Source of the DNA: Collinsella sp.
Lineage (GTDB): Bacteria > Actinomycetota > Coriobacteriia > Coriobacteriales > Coriobacteriaceae
Direction: 5' to 3'
Length of the DNA stretch: 64,000 nucleotides
Assembly (NCBI GenBank): GCA_031295385.1
Contig: JAUMOL010000023.1
Span: forward strand, 1 to 64,000
Shown: positions 24,232 through 33,117 of the stretch, piece after piece
Layout of the letters: each line of letters opens with the position of its first letter
How positions within the stretch are numbered: position 1 is the first letter of the stretch
Translations under genes and position numbers: made by a program
Notes under the pieces: model-generated
The model's input: only the letters and a program-made list of their open reading frames with translations
Told to the model about the DNA's origin: nothing
The model's database searches: none

Positions 24232-25723
24232 GGCGAAGCCCATCATGATCCAGGGCACCATGTCGAACGCGGGGAAGAGCCTGCTTGCGGCGGGGCTGTG
24301 CCGTGTGCTTTCGCAGGACGGCCTGCGCGTGGCTCCCTTCAAGAGCCAGAACATGGCGCTCAACAGCGGTGTCACGGCCGATGGGCTCGAGATGGGGCGC
24401 GCCCAGATCATGCAGGCCGAGGCGTGCGGCATCGCGCCCGACGTGCGCATGAACCCCATCCTGCTCAAGCCCGAAAGCGACCACCGAAGCCAGCTCATCG
24501 TGGCCGGCAAGGCGCAGGGAGCCTTCGCTGCGAGGGACTACTTCGCGCGAAAGAAGGCGTTCATGCCGCAGATTTTGGAGGCGTTCGATTCGCTCGCGGA
24601 GGAAAACGACGTCATCGTCATCGAGGGCGCCGGCAGCCCCGTCGAAATCAACCTTGCCGAAAACGACATCGTCAACATGGGGCTCGCGCGCGCCGTGTCC
24701 TCCCCCGTGCTGCTCGCGGGCGACATCGACCCAGGCGGGGTGTTTGCCCAGCTCTACGGCACGGTCGCGCTCTTTGCGCCCGAGGATCGCGCTCTTTTGC
24801 GGGGGCTTGTGGTGAACAAGTTCCGCGGCGATGTGGAAATCCTGCGCCCGGGTTTGGCCCCGCTCGAGAAGATGTGCGGGGTTCCCGTCGTGGGGGTCGT
24901 GCCGTATCTTACGCTCGACCTGGACGACGAGGACTCGCTCGCGCCGCGCCTATCTGCCCGCGAGGCGCGCGGCGTCATCGACGTCGCCGTCGTGCGCCTT
25001 CCACATCTGTCGAACTTCACCGACTTCGACCCGCTTTCGCGCGTGCCCGGCGTGGGCGTGCGCTACGTTTCCTCGACGACCGATCTGGGCCGACCCGACC
25101 TGGTGGTGCTCCCCGGCTCGAAGACCACGCTCGACGACGCGCGCTGGCTTGCGGCTAGCGGCATCGGAGCCTGTGTACGCGCGCTTTCGGGTGCGGGCAC
25201 GCCGGTGCTCGGCATATGCGGAGGCTACCAGCTTTTGGGTGACGAGCTTTCCGACCCGCACGGCAGGGAAGGCGCTGGCACCGCGCGCGGGCTCGGGCTC
25301 ATCCCTGCAAGTACGGTGTTCAGGGAGGAAAAGCGCCTCGCCCAGTCGGAGCTGCGCATCACAGGCGCCCAAGGCGCGTTCTCGGTGTGGAACGGCATGA
25401 CGGCTCGCGGGTACGAGATCCACGACGGCGAAACGATCGTCTCCTGCGCCCCTGCGGGCACGATTGGCGGCAAACCAGAAGGCGCGGCCTGCGGAAACGT
25501 GTTTGGAACCTATCTCCACGGCCTGTTCGACGAACCGGGGGTGGCGCTCGCCCTCGCGCGCTCGCTCGCGCGCATGCGTGGCCTGCCCGAGAGCGTCGTG
25601 GGTGCTGCGGGCGCGGCGTCCGCGGCCGATCACCGTGAGCGCGAGTTCGACCGCCTGGCCGACTCCGTGCGCGTGGCGCTCGACATGGAGTATGTCTACC
25701 GCATTATCGAGGAGGGCGTATGA
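24224..25723 (+). CDS. cbiP: Cobyric acid synthase
   Basis: A 499-residue glutamine-dependent amidotransferase acting on the b, d, e and g side chains. The N-terminal domain has 'IMIQGTMSNAGKSLLAAGLCR' (P-loop region), 'PFKSQNMALNSGV' and 'MGRAQIMQAEAC'. The C-terminal glutaminase-like domain has 'VVLPGSKTTLDDARWL', 'GICGGYQLLGDEL' and 'GTYLHGLFD'. A GTG at 24224 is preceded by AAGGAGG (24208-24214), better placed than the ATG at 24245, and overlaps the cobD end by eight bases. Confidence 0.92.
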   Translation: MGRAKPIMIQGTMSNAGKSLLAAGLCRVLSQDGLRVAPFKSQNMALNSGVTADGLEMGRAQIMQAEACGIAPDVRMNPILLKPESDHRSQLIVAGKAQGAFAARDYFARKKAFMPQILEAFDSLAEENDVIVIEGAGSPVEINLAENDIVNMGLARAVSSPVLLAGDIDPGGVFAQLYGTVALFAPEDRALLRGLVVNKFRGDVEILRPGLAPLEKMCGVPVVGVVPYLTLDLDDEDSLAPRLSAREARGVIDVAVVRLPHLSNFTDFDPLSRVPGVGVRYVSSTTDLGRPDLVVLPGSKTTLDDARWLAASGIGACVRALSGAGTPVLGICGGYQLLGDELSDPHGREGAGTARGLGLIPASTVFREEKRLAQSELRITGAQGAFSVWNGMTARGYEIHDGETIVSCAPAGTIGGKPEGAACGNVFGTYLHGLFDEPGVALALARSLARMRGLPESVVGAAGAASAADHREREFDRLADSVRVALDMEYVYRIIEEGV

Positions 25724-26235
25724 TCCACGTGTATCATGGCGACGGCAAAGGCAAGACCACGGCGGCGATGGGCCTCGCCCTTCGCATGCTCGCCGCAGGC
25801 CGCCGCGTCGTCGTCGTGCAGTTTCTGAAAGACGGCGAAAGCGGGGAGGTGCGCCTGCTCGCCGAGCATTTCGGCGTGCCCGTGTTCGCGGGGAAGGCGT
25901 CGGACAAGTTTACCTGGTCCATGACGTCGGAAGAACTTGCCGCGACGCGCGAGCTGCACGATGGGAACCTCGCTTCCGCGCTCGCCGAGCTCGAGGGCGC
26001 GCAGGAGGGGCTGCTCGTGCTCGACGAGGCGCTCGACGCGCTTTCGAAGGGGCTTGTCGACGAGGCGCTCGTGGACCGCGCGCTCGATATGTCCGCGCGC
26101 GGCGTCGAAGTAGCGCTCACCGGGCGCGCGCCTTCCCGCAAGATCGTGGAGAAGGCCGACTACATAACCGAGATGCGGTGCGAGAAACACCCCTACGCTC
26201 AGGGGATAGGTGCAAGGGAAGGAGTGGAGTACTAG
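25720..26235 (+). CDS. cobA: Cob(I)yrinic acid a,c-diamide adenosyltransferase (CobA/BtuR type)
   Basis: A 171-residue ATP:corrinoid adenosyltransferase. The P-loop is 'HGDGKGKTTAAMGLALRM', followed by 'VVVVQFLKDGESGE' and 'LLVLDEALDALSKGL', all CobA/BtuR features. It adds the upper adenosyl ligand. The start is an ATGA overlap with cbiP and the next gene begins at the base after its stop. The central family stretch is somewhat short, but the length is within the usual range. Confidence 0.9.
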   Translation: MIHVYHGDGKGKTTAAMGLALRMLAAGRRVVVVQFLKDGESGEVRLLAEHFGVPVFAGKASDKFTWSMTSEELAATRELHDGNLASALAELEGAQEGLLVLDEALDALSKGLVDEALVDRALDMSARGVEVALTGRAPSRKIVEKADYITEMRCEKHPYAQGIGAREGVEY

Positions 26236-26877
26236 ATGGATTCCAAGGAGATGGCGCCCGGCGACATCGAGCGGCGCAGCTTCGAGATCATCACCGAAGA
26301 GCTCGGCGGCCGCACGTTCCCGCCGCTTGAAGAGCCCGTCGTGAAGCGCGTCATCCACACCACTGCTGACTTCTCGTACGCCGATTCCCTCGTATTCACC
26401 CATGACGCCGCGCACTGTGCTCTCGACGCACTGCGCGCAGGGGCCACGGTGCTCACCGACACGAACATGGCGCTCGCAGGCATAAGCAAGCCCGCGCTCG
26501 CAAAGCTCGGCTGCAAGGCCGTGTGCTACATGGCCGACCCTAATGTCGCCGCGGCTGCGCGCGCCGCGGGCACGACTCGCGCCGTTGCGAGCATGGACAA
26601 AGCTTGCGGCATCGAGGGTCCGCTCATCGTGGCCGTCGGTAACGCCCCCACGGCACTTCTGCGCCTCGCCGAGCTCATGGACGCGGGGAAGATCGCGCCC
26701 GCGCTCGTCGTTGGGGTGCCGGTCGGGTTTGTGAACGTGGTCGAGGCGAAAGAGGAGCTACTCGCGCGAAGCGTGCCGGCCATCGTCGCGAGGGGTCGCA
26801 AGGGCGGTTCGACCGTGGCGGCCGCCATTATGAACGCGCTGCTCTACCAGATCACGCGCCCAGGCGGCCCGAAGTGA
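26236..26877 (+). CDS. cbiC: Cobalt-precorrin-8 methylmutase
   Basis: A 213-residue CbiC/CobH, which moves the C11 methyl to C12. The conserved region 'VKRVIHTTADFSYADSLVF' contains the catalytic His. Further signature stretches are 'VLTDTNMALAGI', 'VAVGNAPTALLRLAELM' and 'VVGVPVGFVNVVEAKEEL', closing with 'RGRKGGSTVAAAIMNALL'. It starts directly after the cobA stop; GGAGTGGAG lies upstream. It ends in a GTGA overlap with cbiJ. Confidence 0.94.
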   Translation: MDSKEMAPGDIERRSFEIITEELGGRTFPPLEEPVVKRVIHTTADFSYADSLVFTHDAAHCALDALRAGATVLTDTNMALAGISKPALAKLGCKAVCYMADPNVAAAARAAGTTRAVASMDKACGIEGPLIVAVGNAPTALLRLAELMDAGKIAPALVVGVPVGFVNVVEAKEELLARSVPAIVARGRKGGSTVAAAIMNALLYQITRPGGPK

Positions 26878-27647
26878 CGGCGCCCGCATCCGCGCCGGCG
26901 CTGCGCATCTTCGCCGGCACCACCGAGGGCCGCCTTCTGTGCGAATGGGCGAGCGGGGCGGGCATCCCCGCCCGTGCCTACGCGGCAACCGAGTACGGAG
27001 GCGAGCTTTTGGGCGAGCTTCCGGGCATCGAGGTGCATGCGGGCAGGCTCGACGAGGCCGACATGGAGCGCGAGCTTTTCGGCGCGCGCATCGTCGTCGA
27101 CGCCACGCACCCCTTCGCTACGCTCGCAAGCGGCAACATCCGGGCCGCTTCGCTCGCCGTGGGTGCACGATGCCTGCGCCTTGCGCGCCCGGCCGAGGCG
27201 CTGCCCAAAGGCGTCGTGCCGGTCGCGTCGATTGCCTGCGCGGCGCGCTTTCTCTCCGAGAACCCGGGTCGCGCGCTTCTCACGACGGGGAGCAAGGAGC
27301 TTGCTCCCTACACGCGTGTCGCCGATTTCGCGGAGCGCTTCTTCGTGCGTGTGCTCCCGCTGCCCGGTGCTATAACGAAGTGCATCGACGCGGGGTTTTC
27401 GCCGTCGCACGTCATCGGCATGCAGGGGCCCTTTACCCGCGAGCTCAACGAAGCGATGCTTCGGCAGGTGGGCGCCCAGTGGCTTGTGACCAAGGACTCG
27501 GGAACCGTAGGCGGCACGGCCGAGAAGCTCGCCGCCGCGCGCGACGCGGGAGCGCGCTGCATCGTGGTCACCCGTCCCGCCGAGGGAGGCGGGGCCCTTT
27601 CGCTTCGGGAAGTGGAAGACGCGCTCTTACGGGAGCTCGCGCGCTAG
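26874..27647 (+). CDS. cbiJ: Cobalt-precorrin-6A reductase
   Basis: A 257-residue CbiJ/CobK, which reduces cobalt-precorrin-6A. It begins with 'LRIFAGTTEGRLLCEWA', and has 'VDATHPFATLASGN', 'LLTTGSKELAPYTRV' and 'LVTKDSGTVGGTAEKLAAARDAG', all typical. The start is a GTG at 26874 overlapping the cbiC stop. It is the last gene of the island. Eight bases or less separate its stop from the right half of the split repeat, and no terminator hairpin is seen after it. Confidence 0.92.
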   Translation: MTAPASAPALRIFAGTTEGRLLCEWASGAGIPARAYAATEYGGELLGELPGIEVHAGRLDEADMERELFGARIVVDATHPFATLASGNIRAASLAVGARCLRLARPAEALPKGVVPVASIACAARFLSENPGRALLTTGSKELAPYTRVADFAERFFVRVLPLPGAITKCIDAGFSPSHVIGMQGPFTRELNEAMLRQVGAQWLVTKDSGTVGGTAEKLAAARDAGARCIVVTRPAEGGGALSLREVEDALLRELAR

Positions 27648-27650
27648 GCG

Positions 27651-27669
27651 CTCTAATTCACCGCAACTT
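27651..27669. repeat. Right half of the split palindromic repeat (island boundary)
   Basis: CTCTAATTCACCGCAACTT matches the right arm of the intact repeats at all but two or three positions. It lies four bases after the cbiJ stop and 13 bases before the leftward exporter gene end. Its partner left arm is at 5846-5862. Confidence 0.7.
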
Positions 27670-27681
27670 GTTGGTGGTGAC

Positions 27682-28896
27682 TTACTGGTAGCGTAGGCAT
27701 TCCACCGGGTCGAGCTTTGCTGCGCGGCGAGCGGGGTAGAAGCCAAATATTACTCCGATGCCGACGGAGACGGCAAACGCGATCAACACGGTCGTAATGG
27801 AGAAGCTTGGCGTGATCGTCCCGGTGGCTCCAAACTCGCTCATGATGCCCGAGCTTGCGGCAAAGAACGTGAGCCCCCAGGCCAGCAGATAGCCAATCAC
27901 GACGCCCAGAATGCCGCCAGTGACGCACAGCGCCGAGGACTCGGCCAAAAACTGCGCGGTGATATCGCGACGACTGGCGCCCAGGGCACGGCGAATACCG
28001 ATCTCGCGGATGCGTTCCGTTACGTTGGTGAGCATCATATTCATAATGCCGATACCGCCGACAAGCAGCGAGATGCTGGCGACAGCACCCATGATGAGCG
28101 AGAATGCGCCCATAAAGGAGTTGAGTGCATCGATAGCGCTTTTCATGGAGGTCGCCGATACGCTGTCGTACTCATCCTCCTCCCCGATGCCCTTCATCGC
28201 GCGCACCTTGGACTCGATGGTCTTACAAAGCTCATCCATGTCCGTGCCCTCGGCGGCAAGTGCCGTCACGCTGGGGAATGAAGGATTTTCATCGCCAAAT
28301 AGTCCGGAGATAGTTTCGCGTGGCATATACAGCGTGAGCGAGCCCATGGAGTCGCTGCCGCCATCAATCACGCCTACAATCTGCACCTCGCCGTTGGACA
28401 CCTTGATGGTTTTCCCCAGCGCATCCTGTTCGTTGCCGTAAAGCTGATCGGCGCCGCCGCGGCTGATGAGCGCCACGCGCGAGCCTGATTGGGACTCGGC
28501 CTGGGAATAGGTACGCCCCGCAACGAGCTTGCCGGCCCCCACCGCGTCGAGCATGTCGCTATCGACGCCCTGTGCCATGACGGTATAGCTTTTATCGCCG
28601 GTCTTGTACTCGGTGTACGCGCTGTCGACAATTCCGATCTGCTCTATCTGCGGCACTAGTTTTTGAAGCTTCTGAACGTCAGAATCGGTGAGTTCTTGGG
28701 ACGAATAGATCTGAACCATACGAGCTGCGTTGAGGCCCAGGCTGTTGACCAAGCTGTTTTGGATGCCGCCGATGAGCGAAGTCATGGCAATAACAGAGGC
28801 GATGCCGATGACAATGCCCAGGATGGTGAGCAGGCTGCGCCCCTTGTTGGCCTCGAGCGAGTGAAGGGCTTCCTGGATGAGATCGCGGGCGCTCAT
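27682..28896 (-). CDS. MacB/FtsX-type ABC transporter permease
   Basis: A 404-residue permease. A first membrane segment near residues 20-45 ('LLTILGIVIGIASVIAMTS') is followed by an extracytoplasmic domain of about 220 residues and three C-terminal membrane segments, the last near 'AFAVSVGIGVIFGFYPARRAAKLDPVECLRYQ' (family ending). It would work with the ATPase and the membrane-fusion protein encoded just upstream as a MacAB-like exporter of peptides, lipids or drugs. It overlaps the ATPase gene by four bases. The substrate is unknown. Confidence 0.88.
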   Translation of the reverse strand: MSARDLIQEALHSLEANKGRSLLTILGIVIGIASVIAMTSLIGGIQNSLVNSLGLNAARMVQIYSSQELTDSDVQKLQKLVPQIEQIGIVDSAYTEYKTGDKSYTVMAQGVDSDMLDAVGAGKLVAGRTYSQAESQSGSRVALISRGGADQLYGNEQDALGKTIKVSNGEVQIVGVIDGGSDSMGSLTLYMPRETISGLFGDENPSFPSVTALAAEGTDMDELCKTIESKVRAMKGIGEEDEYDSVSATSMKSAIDALNSFMGAFSLIMGAVASISLLVGGIGIMNMMLTNVTERIREIGIRRALGASRRDITAQFLAESSALCVTGGILGVVIGYLLAWGLTFFAASSGIMSEFGATGTITPSFSITTVLIAFAVSVGIGVIFGFYPARRAAKLDPVECLRYQ

Positions 28897-29666
28897 GCCA
28901 CCACTCCTTTCGGCGGGTTGGCGGAGGCGGAAATTATGGGCAGGCTATCTACGGCGCTGCGCAGGGTCCGCGGTGCATGTGGAATATACGCGCCGTCGTG
29001 AATGCGACCGTCGCGGATGGTCACGGCACGGTCGGCCTCAGCGGCGATTCCGGGGTCGTGTGTGATAAGAACGATGGTTTTGCCGCGCTTTTGGAGCTTA
29101 TGGAAGGTCTCCATTACAAGCGCTCCAGTGGCGGAGTCCAGGTTTCCCGTCGGTTCGTCAGCCAAAATGATGGGCGGGTCATTAACGAGGGCGCGCGCGA
29201 TGGCGACACGCTGCATCTGGCCGCCCGAGAGCTCGGATATGCGGTGGTCCCAGTGGTCGACCGGTAGCGTGACGGCCTGCAGCGCGTGGACGGCGCGCAT
29301 CTCGCGCTGGCTACGGGGCACATTGGTGTAGGCCAGCGGCAGCATCACGTTTTCGATGACCGTTAGGCGCGGCAGCAGGTTGAAGCTCTGAAAGACAAAG
29401 CCAATGCTCAGGGCGCGAACTTCGGTGAGCTCGTCATCATCGAGCTCGGCCACGTTGAGCCCTTGCAGGTAATAGTCGCCCGCCGTCGGCTTATCCAGGC
29501 AGCCCAGGATGTTCATGAGCGTTGATTTGCCCGAGCCCGAGGGGCCGGTAATGGCGACGAATTCGCCGGGATTTACCGCCAGGCTCACGTTGTGCAGGAT
29601 GTGGGCGCAACCTGCCTCGCTCTCAAAGATGCGGTGCACGTTGCGAATGTCGATGACGGGGCGCAT
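28893..29666 (-). CDS. MacB/LolD-type ABC transporter ATPase
   Basis: A 257-residue ATPase. Walker A is GPSGSGKST, the Q-loop is in 'FVFQSFNLLPRLTV', the signature is 'ELSGGQMQRVAIARAL', Walker B is 'IILADEPTGNLDSATG', and the switch is 'LITHDPGIA'. These are hallmarks of the LolD/MacB group. The C-terminal 45 residues extend past the usual end. The gene abuts the membrane-fusion gene (stop/start overlap at 29666) and overlaps the permease gene. Confidence 0.9.
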   Translation of the reverse strand: MRPVIDIRNVHRIFESEAGCAHILHNVSLAVNPGEFVAITGPSGSGKSTLMNILGCLDKPTAGDYYLQGLNVAELDDDELTEVRALSIGFVFQSFNLLPRLTVIENVMLPLAYTNVPRSQREMRAVHALQAVTLPVDHWDHRISELSGGQMQRVAIARALVNDPPIILADEPTGNLDSATGALVMETFHKLQKRGKTIVLITHDPGIAAEADRAVTIRDGRIHDGAYIPHAPRTLRSAVDSLPIISASANPPKGVVA

Positions 29667-31102
29667 TACATACCCTCGTCGGCAGACATGCTGCCCGAAT
29701 CCGTGCTATAGCCGCCGTCAGCCGTTGCGTCCGCTCCGGTGTCCATGACGAGGGTGTCGCCATCGCGCAGCTTGGTAACCGGCACGTTGGGGTTAATCTC
29801 GTTGCCCTGGTCGTCGCGCTTGACCTGTGTCTTGCCGACTACGGCTTCGTTGTCGTTTTGCGTCACGACGGTCACCTTCACGCGGCGGGTCTGCTTGCCC
29901 TCGTCATCGGTTGCCACGTTGACATAATAGTGTTCGCCGTCTTCGGTCATGAGCGCCATCGTCGGCACCATCACCACATCGTCGAGCTGCTCGGTCACCA
30001 CCGAGACCTCGGCCGTCATGCCCGGCTTCAGGCGCGCGTCGGGCGCCTCGATGAGGATGTCGACGTTAAAGGTTACGCTGCCGCCGCCACTGTTGGCGGC
30101 GTCGGAGTTTGCCACCGACGCGATAGCCGTGACGGTGCCCTGGCTCACGATATCCGGAAACGCGGGATACGTGACGTTGGCGTTCTGCCCAACGGCGATC
30201 TTGGCGATGTCCTTTTCGCCCACCTGCACGGTCACCTTCATCTTGGATAGGTCGGCGATCTGCATGCACTGCTTGCCGCCGCTCGTATCGCTTTCGCCCA
30301 TGATCATGCCGCCTGTTACCGTGGCGCCCACCTTGGCGTTGAGCTCCACGATGCTGCCCGAGCTCGGGGCCGTGACCGTACGGCTGGCGGTCTTGGCGTT
30401 CGCCTGATCGAGGTTTGCCTGGGCCGATGCGAGGCTACGCTGCGCGGCAGATACGGCGTTCGTGTCCGCTGATGCTGCGGGGGAGCCAGCCGCTGCGGAA
30501 GCTCCATCGACGTCCGTCGTTGGGGTGGCCTGCGCGGCGGCTGCGGCTTTCTGCGCGTTGGCGAGGTCTTCTTGAGCGGCTGTAACTGCACGCTGCGCCT
30601 CGGCAACGTTGCGATCGAGCTCGTCGTTTTTAATGGTCATAAGCACGTCGCCCTCGTTGACGGATTGGCCTGCCTGCACGTTGATTGAATCGACCGTGCC
30701 GTCGACAGAAGGGGAGACCACTGAGGACGAAATGGGTTTGAGCTGGCCTTTCGCCTCGACCGTTGTGGTAAATGTGCCCTCGGTCACCATGTCGGTCACA
30801 GGCCCGCTAGCGCCCTGTGGCTGCGCATTGATAACAAGGGTTGCGACAATGGCAATGAGCGCGATGGCGCCCACGACGCCGGCGGCAATACCGCGTCGAA
30901 TCAGCTTTTTGCGTCGACGTTCGGCACGTTTTGCCTTGAGCTTGGCATAGGCCTCTTCATCGGAAATCTCGGCCGCATCGTTCGTGTGTCCGTTCTGCTT
31001 GTCGGCATGTACGTGTGTAATCAGAGGAATCGTTTCGGTGGCACCTTCGGGCGTGTTCTCGGTATCATCCGGGCCCGGTGTGATCGTGGGGACATTCGGC
31101 AT
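29666..31102 (-). CDS. MacA/HlyD-type membrane-fusion (adaptor) protein
   Basis: A 478-residue adaptor. A hydrophilic start is followed by a membrane anchor at about residues 70-92. Next comes a biotinyl-lipoyl-like half ('VDSINVQAGQSVNEGDVLMTI'), an alpha-hairpin of about 85 residues (Ala/Gln-rich), and the second half ('VTAPSSGSIVELNAKVGATV'). A beta-barrel with 'PDARLKPGMTAEVSVVT' follows. The tail is Asp/Ser/Gly-rich. It starts at 31102 with AAAGGAG upstream and heads the three-gene exporter operon. Confidence 0.88.
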   Translation of the reverse strand: MPNVPTITPGPDDTENTPEGATETIPLITHVHADKQNGHTNDAAEISDEEAYAKLKAKRAERRRKKLIRRGIAAGVVGAIALIAIVATLVINAQPQGASGPVTDMVTEGTFTTTVEAKGQLKPISSSVVSPSVDGTVDSINVQAGQSVNEGDVLMTIKNDELDRNVAEAQRAVTAAQEDLANAQKAAAAAQATPTTDVDGASAAAGSPAASADTNAVSAAQRSLASAQANLDQANAKTASRTVTAPSSGSIVELNAKVGATVTGGMIMGESDTSGGKQCMQIADLSKMKVTVQVGEKDIAKIAVGQNANVTYPAFPDIVSQGTVTAIASVANSDAANSGGGSVTFNVDILIEAPDARLKPGMTAEVSVVTEQLDDVVMVPTMALMTEDGEHYYVNVATDDEGKQTRRVKVTVVTQNDNEAVVGKTQVKRDDQGNEINPNVPVTKLRDGDTLVMDTGADATADGGYSTDSGSMSADEGM

Positions 31103-31137
31103 AGCGTCTCCTTTATAGAAAGAACCTCGTTAAGTAT

Positions 31138-31165
31138 ATGCGCCCACCGGTTGGGGCGGGCGCAT
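31138..31165. repeat. Hairpin between the L,D-transpeptidase and the exporter operon
   Basis: ATGCGCCC/GGGCGCAT encloses a 12-base loop. It has no T-run on either strand, so it is at best a weak terminator for the leftward L,D-transpeptidase transcript. Confidence 0.5.
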
Positions 31166-31234
31166 GGGACGGTTTCTTTCGGAACTGTTAGATTGGTCGC
31201 AGCGGTTCCACGTTGTAGGAACGCGCGCGTTGCA

Positions 31235-32968
31235 CTACGAGTGGACAACCACGCACAGACCGACTTTGATGCAGTCGTGAAGTGCCTTGGCGTCTGCCAG
31301 GCGCAGGTTGATGCAACCGTGGCTGCCGCACCACTTATAGGACTCGGCATTATCGAAGCTCTTGTCGTTTTGCCATGTAGCGTCGTGGAAGCCGATCATG
31401 TTGCCCTCAAACGGCATCCAGTAGCTCACCGGGCTCTCGTATTTGGGCTTACCGGTCTCGGGATCCTTGGCTCCGATCAGGGTGCTGCCGCCGTCGTTGC
31501 TGTTGATTTGCCACACGCCCTCGGGGGTGGCGTCTTCGCCCGGTTTGCCGGAAATAAAGTTGGCCTCCCAAACGATATTACCGTTCTCGTCATAGTAGCG
31601 CGCGTGCTGCTCGGACAGGTCGACGTCGATATACGCCCTCCAGTCGGGCTCTCCCTTTGCAGTAAAGGTGTCGGCCTTCTGGGAGTACTTGATCTCGATC
31701 TCGCCGGTCTGCTTGTTGTTAATGGCGTCCTCGACCTGCTTGGCGAGCGAGCTGCTGTCGATGGACCAACCAAAGTCGCCGCCTTCGACGGCGCACTGCT
31801 TGCCATCGGCGCGCGTCCACCAGCGAGTGGAGCCCACGGTATTAAAGCCGTTGGCGAGCTCGGCTGCCCAGCTACTGATCTGCGACGTATCGAGCGTGGG
31901 GTTGGCCGGATCGGCAAAGCTGATCCACTGCAACACGGAGCTGCCATCAACCTTGCCGGCATCCTCGCCGTTGAGCTTGAGGGTCACGTTGACGCCCAGG
32001 AAGTTGTTGGCGGCATCGCATGCGGCCTGAATCTGATCATCGGTCAGCGTTCCATTGAGCGGCTCATAGGCATCGTTGCCGAGCTTGGAAAGATCTACGG
32101 TCTCGGCCAGCGAGGCAAGCTCGAGCTCGGCATACTTAATGACATGCTCGCGGTTGAGTTTTTCGTTGGAGCGCGCCTTCTCGACGGTAAACTTGCCCGC
32201 TTGCTCGTCATAAGAGCTATTGGCCTCGAACGTGCCCGAACGCCCCTCGTTAAACTCGTCGATGGCGGCGCCTAGATCCTTCTCAAACTTCTTTTGGTCA
32301 AAGGTGTCGGAGAGCATGGACAGGTCGACGTCTTGATCAAGATCGACTTCGTTGGAGGTAGCGGTTGTTTTGGTTTTGCCGCTTAAGGATTCCACAAGGC
32401 GGACCGGCCATACAAAGGCTTCGTTGTGGCTGATGATCTCTTTTGCGGCAGCCTCTCCGTCGACGATGGGTTCATCGGACTCGGGCTGATAGGTCCAGCT
32501 AAAGTCATCGCCTGTCACGGTGAGCTTATAGTGCTTCCATGCCGAGTTGACCTTGGTGGCGGCAGATGAAGCGTTGGAGAACGAGACGTCGACGCCGGCG
32601 ATGATGGTGTTGGGGTAGGCTACCTGCGAAAATGCTACGACGCCTACGATATAGACAATGACGATTAGACCCAGGACGACAAAGAGCGTCGTCTTTTTGC
32701 CCGACTTATTGTTGCCGGCGGACTTGCGCGCGGGGCCGCGATCGCCTCGAGCGTGCGTGGGGGGCTGCTTGGGCGCATTGCCGTTTGCCTGGTGCTGCTG
32801 TCGTTGTTGACGCTGCTGTCGCTGTTGGTTCGGGCGTTGAGAAGCGTTTGCCGCACCACGCTGCTGACCGTGGCTCGGCGCGATAGGGCGCGGCGACTGA
32901 ACGCCGCCGGCGTGCCTGCTCGGCTGCTGCGGATCGGGAATCAGTTGAGTTCGATCGTTTTGCGACAT
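31235..32968 (-). CDS. L,D-transpeptidase (YkuD) with peptidoglycan-binding-4-like repeats
   Basis: A 577-residue envelope enzyme. A long Gln/Arg/Pro-rich cytoplasmic tail is followed by a single membrane segment near residues 92-115 ('TLFVVLGLIVIVYIVGVVAFS'). Two segments resembling PG-binding-4 repeats come next, and then a C-terminal YkuD domain with the catalytic signature 'SHGCINLRLADAK' (His-Gly-Cys). It would form 3-3 cross-links or anchor groups in peptidoglycan. The start at 32968 is preferred because AAGGA lies ten bases upstream; the ATG at 32977 is too close to that site. Confidence 0.87.
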   Translation of the reverse strand: MSQNDRTQLIPDPQQPSRHAGGVQSPRPIAPSHGQQRGAANASQRPNQQRQQRQQRQQHQANGNAPKQPPTHARGDRGPARKSAGNNKSGKKTTLFVVLGLIVIVYIVGVVAFSQVAYPNTIIAGVDVSFSNASSAATKVNSAWKHYKLTVTGDDFSWTYQPESDEPIVDGEAAAKEIISHNEAFVWPVRLVESLSGKTKTTATSNEVDLDQDVDLSMLSDTFDQKKFEKDLGAAIDEFNEGRSGTFEANSSYDEQAGKFTVEKARSNEKLNREHVIKYAELELASLAETVDLSKLGNDAYEPLNGTLTDDQIQAACDAANNFLGVNVTLKLNGEDAGKVDGSSVLQWISFADPANPTLDTSQISSWAAELANGFNTVGSTRWWTRADGKQCAVEGGDFGWSIDSSSLAKQVEDAINNKQTGEIEIKYSQKADTFTAKGEPDWRAYIDVDLSEQHARYYDENGNIVWEANFISGKPGEDATPEGVWQINSNDGGSTLIGAKDPETGKPKYESPVSYWMPFEGNMIGFHDATWQNDKSFDNAESYKWCGSHGCINLRLADAKALHDCIKVGLCVVVHS

Positions 32969-33073
32969 CGTATGCATATCCTTCGATTTTCGCCTTGCGG
33001 TTCATCGTGTTTTTACTGGGCTTGCATTATAGCGATTGCCCTGCTGTTTGTGGTACGGAAACGGTGGCATTCA

Positions 33074-33101
33074 AAAGAGGTGGGACATTTGTCCCACCTT
33101 T
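33074..33101 (-). terminator. Intrinsic terminator after the serine dehydratase gene
   Basis: AGGTGGGACA/TGTCCCACCT forms a tight 10-bp stem, followed on the leftward strand by CTTTT, 17 bases past the gene. Confidence 0.75.
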
Positions 33102-33117
33102 GAGTCGTTCTTTGCCG

